Positions 15,613 through 20,376 of a DNA stretch of 20,376 nt are shown one piece after another. Both the position numbers and the translations under genes were made by a program. This stretch comes from Bacillota bacterium. GTDB taxonomy: Bacteria; Bacillota_A; Clostridia; Lutisporales; Lutisporaceae. Position 1 is the stretch's first letter. Every line of letters starts with the position of its first letter. The DNA is taken from the NCBI GenBank assembly GCA_022706865.1, contig JAKJBT010000025.1, forward strand, positions 1 through 20,376, given 5' to 3'. The notes beneath the pieces were generated by a model. It was not told where the DNA came from. It worked only from the letters and a program-made list of their open reading frames with translations, and ran no database searches.

Positions 15613-16473
15613 TTATTCCCCAAAAATTTCTTTCTTTATTAAATCCACAGGCATATCCCGTCCGGTCCAAATTTTAAAAGCAATAGCCCCCTGCCAAATA
15701 AGCATGCCCAATCCGTTCATAGTCCTGCAGCCGGCCTCCTCAGCAATTGAGATGAGTTTTGTTTTCGGCGGGTCATATATTATATCCGCAACAAACAATC
15801 CTCTGTGCAGGGTTTCAGGAAATGTTACTATACTTTGATCTATCGCATTCTTCATTCCCAGCGAAGTACAGTTAACCAACAAGGCAGCATCTTTCAATTC
15901 CTCTTTAAGAACTGTTTCATTCATCTCCGCAGCCCTGGCCCTGCAAGAAGCAATATTGCTGTTAATAGTGCTCACAATTTTCTCAGCGGTACTTAAGGTT
16001 CTGTTAAACATTATAATTTCACCGGCACCATCAAAGGCCAATTGAATTGCAATTGCCCTTGCCGCTCCACCGGCACCTGCGATTACAATTTTCTTTTTCT
16101 CGAAATCCACCCCGGCTTCCTGTAATGCCTTAACAAATCCCATGCCATCAGTATTATATCCTATTAATCTACCATTCTCATTCTTAACTGTATTAACCGA
16201 ACCAATAATCTTAACTTCCTCAGATACTTCATCCAGCAGCTGGACAACCTTGTTCTTATGAGGCATTGTTACATTGAAGCCTATAGCATCAAGAACCTTC
16301 AAAGCATTCAATGCTTCTTCAAGACGGCTGTCTTCTACTTCAAAAGCCAAATATACATTATCCAGATTCAGTGCCTCAAATGCAGTATTATGAATCTTCG
16401 GGGATTTACTATGCTTGACCGGATATCCAAGCAGTCCGGCAAGGGAAGTACTTCCTTTAATTCTATCAGCCAT
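15613..16473 (-). CDS. aroE: Shikimate dehydrogenase (or quinate/shikimate dehydrogenase)
   Basis: This 286-residue enzyme reduces 3-dehydroshikimate to shikimate with NAD(P)H. Substrate-binding HSKSP (21-25), NVTMPHK (67-73) with catalytic Lys73, and NTDG (107-110) with the partner Asp109 are present. The nucleotide-binding GAGGAARA (133-140) is followed by NRT (157-159), which in AroE favours NADPH, though the second Arg of that motif is missing. The overall look and the pairing with aroD resemble also the YdiB or quinate/shikimate group, so quinate could be an alternative substrate. The ATG at 16473 has AAGGA at 16482-16486, within the stop region of aroD. It is coupled to the permease gene by a one-base gap. 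Confidence 0.92.
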   Translation of the reverse strand: MADRIKGSTSLAGLLGYPVKHSKSPKIHNTAFEALNLDNVYLAFEVEDSRLEEALNALKVLDAIGFNVTMPHKNKVVQLLDEVSEEVKIIGSVNTVKNENGRLIGYNTDGMGFVKALQEAGVDFEKKKIVIAGAGGAARAIAIQLAFDGAGEIIMFNRTLSTAEKIVSTINSNIASCRARAAEMNETVLKEELKDAALLVNCTSLGMKNAIDQSIVTFPETLHRGLFVADIIYDPPKTKLISIAEEAGCRTMNGLGMLIWQGAIAFKIWTGRDMPVDLIKKEIFGE

Positions 16474-16487
16474 TTGAAATGTCCTTT

Positions 16488-17258
16488 CTACCTTAACAAG
16501 GTTTTCATTGAAGCTCTTAGTTCAGCTATTGGAATCTGTCCAGGTGCAGAGGTTTTCTCACTGGCTCCGAAGGTCAGATCCGATCCGAATATTCCTCCTG
16601 CTATCCTGCTGATTACACCAATATTGCCCATTGACATTGTTATTAATGGTGTGTCAGGCATCTCTCTGCGTATTCTAAGTGTGGCCATAAGCAGATTTAA
16701 TACATCCTCCTCAGATTTCGGCATTACAGCTATCTTGGCTATGTCGGCTCCGCAAGCAACCTGCTGCCGCGCTAAATCTGTCAAAAACTCCACCGGAGGC
16801 GTTTCCTGAAAATTATGATATGATATTATCAGCGGTATATGGTATTTGTCAGCAGCTGCCTTAATTTTATCAATATTTTTTTTACCGCTTATAAGCTCTA
16901 TATCTATAGTATCCGCTTCTCCCGTATTTATGGCCTGTTTTATTATTTCATAACGTAAATCATCATCAACTTTTTGGAATCCGCCTTCCAGGCTGCTTCT
17001 GAATGTGAATATCAGCGGTACTTCCTTGATAATGCCTCTAAGTGTTTTAAGCGCTTTTTTTACTTTTACAATGTCACATACATCTTTATAACAATCAGCC
17101 CGCCATTCTATTATATCAGGATGTAATTCCACTATTTTCCCTGCCGCTTGTTCCAGTTCCTTTTCCTCTTCTGCTACAATAGGTATGCATATCAACGGAT
17201 CATTTCCGCCTATGACTTCTCCCCTTAGGCTTACAGGTTTCCTTGGCTGCAGTCTCAT
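16488..17258 (-). CDS. aroD: 3-dehydroquinate dehydratase, type I
   Basis: This 256-residue class I dehydratase converts 3-dehydroquinate to 3-dehydroshikimate through a Schiff-base lysine. All active-site landmarks are seen: EWRAD at 51-55, ISYHNF with His148, DIAKIAVMP with Lys175 as the Schiff-base residue, and GIFGSDLTFGASEKTSAPGQI (222-242), which contains the Arg/Gln substrate contacts. The ATG at 17258 follows an AAGGAGG site at 17268-17274. It is first in the aro cluster, downstream of a strong promoter. Type I enzymes work in biosynthesis, while some operons use them for quinate breakdown. Confidence 0.95.
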   Translation of the reverse strand: MRLQPRKPVSLRGEVIGGNDPLICIPIVAEEEKELEQAAGKIVELHPDIIEWRADCYKDVCDIVKVKKALKTLRGIIKEVPLIFTFRSSLEGGFQKVDDDLRYEIIKQAINTGEADTIDIELISGKKNIDKIKAAADKYHIPLIISYHNFQETPPVEFLTDLARQQVACGADIAKIAVMPKSEEDVLNLLMATLRIRREMPDTPLITMSMGNIGVISRIAGGIFGSDLTFGASEKTSAPGQIPIAELRASMKTLLR

Positions 17259-17347
17259 GCCATTCTTCCTCCTTCAGCTGCAATAATTATTTAGCAGATT
17301 TATTTTCCCCAAAATATCAATTTAAATATGAAGTGAAATCATTATCT

Positions 17348-17386
17348 AGTTCCATCTGATGGTACTTGTATTTTACTAGTGGAACT
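17348..17386 (-). promoter_or_regulatory. Stem-loop or operator at the 5' end of the aroD leader
   Basis: AGTTCCA (17348-17354) and TGGAACT (17380-17386) form an inverted repeat of seven perfect bases around 25 bases. It starts at about the predicted start of the aroD transcript, so it would form a hairpin at the very end of the mRNA or be a binding site next to the promoter. A shorter alternative pair, CCATC and GATGG at 17352-17362, competes with one arm. I see no T-box and no leader peptide rich in aromatic residues. Confidence 0.5.
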
Positions 17387-17393
17387 TAAGTCC

Positions 17394-17422
17394 AGATTAT
17401 CACCTTTATTACATACTGTCAA
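17394..17422 (-). promoter_or_regulatory. aroD: Promoter of the aro cluster
   Basis: On the minus strand a perfect TTGACA -35 box (17417-17422) is followed, after 17 bases, by TAATCT (17394-17399); a better-matched GATAAT lies two bases earlier at a spacing of 15. It sits between the DUF523 terminator and aroD, so it is likely to start the long cluster. Confidence 0.65.
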
Positions 17423-17440
17423 TATAATTCCATTCTCCTA

Positions 17441-17471
17441 ATAAAAAAAATAAGCCCGAAATATTTCAGGC
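17441..17471 (-). terminator. Intrinsic terminator after the DUF523 gene
   Basis: GCCCGAA (17454-17460) pairs with TTCAGGC (17465-17471), with one G-U pair around a 4-base loop. A run of eight U (A17443-17450) lies shortly after on the minus strand. The stem begins 8 bases after the stop codon. Confidence 0.85.
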
Positions 17472-17478
17472 CTCATAC

Positions 17479-17928
17479 TTATTCAAAATCCTTTTCCGTC
17501 ATTACCACAATTTCATTGTCTAATAAAAGCTGCGCTGTCACACCGTTTCCCTCTTTAAACTTTCCGGAAAAAGTCCCGTCATATATGATTCCGCAGCCGC
17601 AGGAGGGGCTTCTTGCTTTCAGCACCGCTAACGAGCAGGAGTTCTGCTTTGCCAGAGCAAGAGTCTCTTTGGCACCTTTTATGAAATTCGCCGTTACATC
17701 TTCTCCTATTTTGTTCATGACCCTTGCTTTTCCTTCCAGAACTTCCTTCCCCCCACCGTTTTGTATCTCGCAGGGTTCCCTGGGTGTCGGCAAGCCGCCC
17801 AGTTCTTCAGGACAAACAGGTATGATGCAGTTCTCCCTTTTAAGATCCAGCAGCTTGGGAGTATAATTGTTCCCCCCGTTGTATTTGCAGTTTGTGCCCA
17901 ACAGGCATGCACTAACAAGTATATTCAT
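17479..17928 (-). CDS. DUF523 protein
   Basis: This 149-residue protein has the DUF523 signatures: ILVSACLLGTNCKYNGG (3-19), PVCPEELGGLPTPREPCEI (37-55) and KARSPSCGCG (104-113). Conserved Cys8, Cys14, Cys39, Cys110 and Cys112 suggest a metal or Fe-S site, but no function is known. The ATG at 17928 has a GGAAGTG site about seven bases upstream. It lies 13 bases after mutS2 and shares its transcript; its terminator follows at once. Confidence 0.88.
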   Translation of the reverse strand: MNILVSACLLGTNCKYNGGNNYTPKLLDLKRENCIIPVCPEELGGLPTPREPCEIQNGGGKEVLEGKARVMNKIGEDVTANFIKGAKETLALAKQNSCSLAVLKARSPSCGCGIIYDGTFSGKFKEGNGVTAQLLLDNEIVVMTEKDFE

Positions 17929-17941
17929 CCAATCACTTCCG

Positions 17942-20314
17942 TTATTTTATTTCTACTATGGTAGCCCCTATGCCTCCTTCACCAAAACCACCGCTTCTGT
18001 AAGACTTTACATGGCTGTGGCTTTTTAAGAGCTGCATTATGCCTGCTCTTAGAACCCCTGTGCCCTTTCCGTGAATTATAGTAACCTGGGGCAGGTTGCC
18101 CAGGTATGCGTCATCCAGGTATTTATCCACATTCATCAGGGCTTCATCAAGAGTCTGCCCCCTCAAATCTATCTGTGAAGCAACAGTCATTGCCTTTGCA
18201 GAGCTCACCTTGACACCGGAACTCCTCTTGGGTTTTTCCTTTTCTTCTTCAGCTGCTGTCAGATTGTTTACGTTTACATTTATTTTCATTATACCTGCCT
18301 GCACCGTCAGATTCCCGTCCTCATCAGGAAGTGTAAGAACGCTTCCCGTCCGGTCAAGATTGATTATCTTCACGGCCATGCCTATCCTTATGTCCTTTAA
18401 CGGTGCGCTGCCGGATTTTTTGAACAATGATTCCCCGATTTTTTCTTCCATATCATTCTCGCGTTGTCTCAGCTTCATCCTGGATTTTTCAATCATTGCC
18501 GCTTTTTCTTCATTTTCTTTCCAAATAGCATCCTGGAGTTCCCGGATAAGCTCCCCTGCTTCCTCCTTTGATCTTCGGACTATTTCAAGTGCTTCATTGC
18601 GAGCCTCCCTTATAATTCTATCCTTTTGAGCTTCAAGCTTTTCAAGCCTTCTGTCCATTTCCGACTTTTCTTTTTCCAGCTCAAATTTCAGCCTGGAAGC
18701 AATATCCCGTTCTTCTTCGGCCTTCCTTTTGTCCTCTTCAAGGCTTCTTATCAAGTCTTCAAATTTTACATCATCCTGAGAGATGAATTCCTTTGCCCTC
18801 TTTATTATTTCTTCTGAAAGCCCAAGCTTTCTGGATATTTCGAAGGCATTTGACTTTCCCGGTATGCCAATTAATAGCCTGTAAGTCGGCCTTAAAGTAG
18901 CTACGTCGAATTCCACGCTTGCATTGCAGATTCCTTCGGTAGTAAGGGCATATATCTTCAGTTCGCTATAATGTGTGGTGGCAGCAGTCCTTATATTCTT
19001 TTTGTGCAGCAGCTCCAGTATGGACATTGCCAGTGCAGCACCTTCCGTTGGATCCGTACCCGCACCCAGCTCGTCAAACAACACCAGAGAATTTGGGGTG
19101 ACATGCTCAAGAATGGACACTATATTAGTCATATGGGAAGAAAAAGTACTGAGACTCTGTTCTATACTCTGCTCGTCCCCGATATCCGCAAATACCTCAT
19201 CAAAAACAGCCACTTCACTGTAGTCATTTGCCGGAATGTGAAGCCCGGACTGGGCCATAAGCGTCAGGAGCCCTATAGTCTTTAATGTGACAGTTTTTCC
19301 CCCTGTATTCGGCCCCGTAATGACCAGAGTATTGAAGGTTTCTCCCATGTTTATGTCTATGGGGACCACGGACTCGGCCTTTAACAAAGGATGCCTTGCT
19401 TTCTTTATGTTTATTATACCCTTGCTGTTGACCCTTGGCTCGGTGCACCTGAACTCCAGAGAAAACCTGGCTTTTGCAAATATGAAATCCAATGTCGCCA
19501 GTATCTCCATATTGGTCTTGATACTGTCATACTTCTCATCAACAAGTGCAGTAAGCTCTCTCAGGATCCTTTCTATTTCATTCTCTTCATCCAGCTTCAG
19601 CTTCTTTATATCATTATTCATCTCCACTATTGCCATAGGTTCAATAAAAAGAGTTGCACCGCTGGCTGACTGGTCATGGACTATACCGGGTATATTTGCT
19701 CTGAATTCCTGCTTTACCGGTATGACATGGCGGTCTCCTCTTACAGTTATGATCGGCTCCTGAAGATACTTCTGGTAAGCTGAAGATGAAATCATATGGT
19801 TCAGCTTCTCTCTCATTGAAGCAGTTTTTTCCTTTATTTTTCTCCTAATGCTGTTAAGCTGAGGGCTGGCGTTGTCTGCTATTTCCTCTTCGCTGATAAT
19901 GGCGCTGTTTATTCTGTCTTCTATACCTTTGAATGCTGACAGGGTCTCTATATAATACTCAATTATCGGAAAGCTCTCCTCACCTTTGTCCTCATTCATG
20001 AAAGCTTTCAACCTTCTGGCAGCTCTCAGTGTATCTGCCACCTTAAGGAGCTCTCCCGGCTCCAGGGCAGACCCCATCTTGACCTTTTTCAGTGGCATTC
20101 GGATGTCCTGTACTCCGCCAATGGGGATACTGCCCTTCTTAAGTGTAAGATTTACAGCTTCTGTGGTTTCCTGAAGCAGCTCCTTTATCTCATTGAGATT
20201 GCCGGAGGGCTTCAAATCTGCCGCAATATCCCTTCCCATAGCCGAAACGGTATTTTCGCACAGCATATCGATTATCTTATAATATTCAAGAATTCTCAGT
20301 GCCTTATCGTTCAA
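17942..20314 (-). CDS. mutS2: Endonuclease MutS2
   Basis: MutS2 is a MutS-related ATPase with a C-terminal Smr endonuclease domain. It binds branched DNA and limits recombination, and in some Firmicutes it also rescues collided ribosomes. From the preferred TTG at 20314 (AGGTG site at 20321-20325) the protein has 790 residues. Walker A is GPNTGGKT at 334-341 and Walker B is LVLFDELGAGTDP at 410-422. A long charged coiled coil spans about 510-630, then a small beta domain near 640-685, and the Smr domain at 712-790 with DLRG at 716-719 and HGKGTG at 748-753. The frame is open to 20335, and GTG codons at 20335 and 20323 are alternatives. Length and motifs fit the family; nothing is missing. Confidence 0.95.
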   Translation of the reverse strand: MNDKALRILEYYKIIDMLCENTVSAMGRDIAADLKPSGNLNEIKELLQETTEAVNLTLKKGSIPIGGVQDIRMPLKKVKMGSALEPGELLKVADTLRAARRLKAFMNEDKGEESFPIIEYYIETLSAFKGIEDRINSAIISEEEIADNASPQLNSIRRKIKEKTASMREKLNHMISSSAYQKYLQEPIITVRGDRHVIPVKQEFRANIPGIVHDQSASGATLFIEPMAIVEMNNDIKKLKLDEENEIERILRELTALVDEKYDSIKTNMEILATLDFIFAKARFSLEFRCTEPRVNSKGIINIKKARHPLLKAESVVPIDINMGETFNTLVITGPNTGGKTVTLKTIGLLTLMAQSGLHIPANDYSEVAVFDEVFADIGDEQSIEQSLSTFSSHMTNIVSILEHVTPNSLVLFDELGAGTDPTEGAALAMSILELLHKKNIRTAATTHYSELKIYALTTEGICNASVEFDVATLRPTYRLLIGIPGKSNAFEISRKLGLSEEIIKRAKEFISQDDVKFEDLIRSLEEDKRKAEEERDIASRLKFELEKEKSEMDRRLEKLEAQKDRIIREARNEALEIVRRSKEEAGELIRELQDAIWKENEEKAAMIEKSRMKLRQRENDMEEKIGESLFKKSGSAPLKDIRIGMAVKIINLDRTGSVLTLPDEDGNLTVQAGIMKINVNVNNLTAAEEEKEKPKRSSGVKVSSAKAMTVASQIDLRGQTLDEALMNVDKYLDDAYLGNLPQVTIIHGKGTGVLRAGIMQLLKSHSHVKSYRSGGFGEGGIGATIVEIK

Positions 20315-20327
20315 ATCATTCACCTCT

Positions 20328-20355
20328 TCCCGCACTCCGCATCCCGCAGCCCGTA
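20328..20355. repeat. Short GC-rich tandem heptamer upstream of mutS2
   Basis: Four consecutive 7-base units, TCCCGCA, CTCCGCA, TCCCGCA and GCCCGTA on the plus strand, run from 20328 to 20355. The composition is much richer in GC than the flanking DNA. It covers the leader before the mutS2 ribosome site and is too short to interpret. Confidence 0.5.
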
Positions 20356-20376
20356 TCTGATTTTACATCTCCTTAT

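Noticed and set aside
17275..17440. A T-box or aromatic attenuator before aroD
   Set aside because: There is no T-box core sequence, no terminator/antiterminator pair, and the only tiny leader frame lacks Trp, Phe or Tyr.
1..20376. tRNA genes, CRISPR arrays, insertion sequences or prophage genes
   Set aside because: I looked for cloverleaf ends, regular spaced repeats and transposase or integrase motifs and saw none.

Overview
The window looks like a chromosomal segment of a low-GC, anaerobic Gram-positive bacterium of the class Clostridia. The signs are AT-rich intergenic DNA, strong GGAGG-type ribosome sites with several GTG and TTG starts, a ferredoxin-dependent indolepyruvate oxidoreductase beside a phosphate butyryltransferase, a LUD-domain protein, DUF523 and DUF3343 proteins, and a MutS2 of clostridial type. 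Every gene I can support is on the minus strand, so transcription runs from high to low coordinates. I saw no tRNA, rRNA, CRISPR array, transposase or prophage gene. Genus cannot be set from sequence alone.

In transcription order, mutS2 (20314-17942) and a small DUF523 gene come first and end at an intrinsic terminator near 17450. A sigma-A-like promoter at 17394-17422 then opens a long co-directional cluster: aroD, aroE, an EamA-family permease, aroA and aroC, then a tripartite tricarboxylate transporter (tctC, tctB, tctA), a QueG-like two-cluster Fe-S protein, an IclR regulator, a Nudix hydrolase and a DUF3343 protein. I see no convincing terminator until the hairpin at 6384-6429. The aro genes cover 3-dehydroquinate to chorismate but include neither DAHP synthase nor aroB. 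With an importer, a permease and an IclR regulator present, this could be a unit that takes up a quinate- or shikimate-like ring and feeds it to chorismate, or simply a partial aromatic biosynthesis operon. AroC lacks the usual His of the GESH motif (Tyr19 instead), and AroA has an unusual GNAGT region. These are the strongest oddities in the window.

Downstream are three separately promoted units. An LCP (LytR-CpsA-Psr) cell-wall protein has its own promoter and terminator. glnA (type I glutamine synthetase) has a near-consensus promoter. The LUD-domain gene has a promoter whose -35 abuts the glnA stop codon. After the LUD terminator comes a 353-base gap holding a 139-bp imperfect inverted repeat and a promoter with a 9-bp-arm palindrome. 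That promoter drives ptb, iorA and iorB (iorB is cut by the window edge), an operon for oxidising aryl pyruvates to acyl-CoA and recovering the energy as acyl phosphate.
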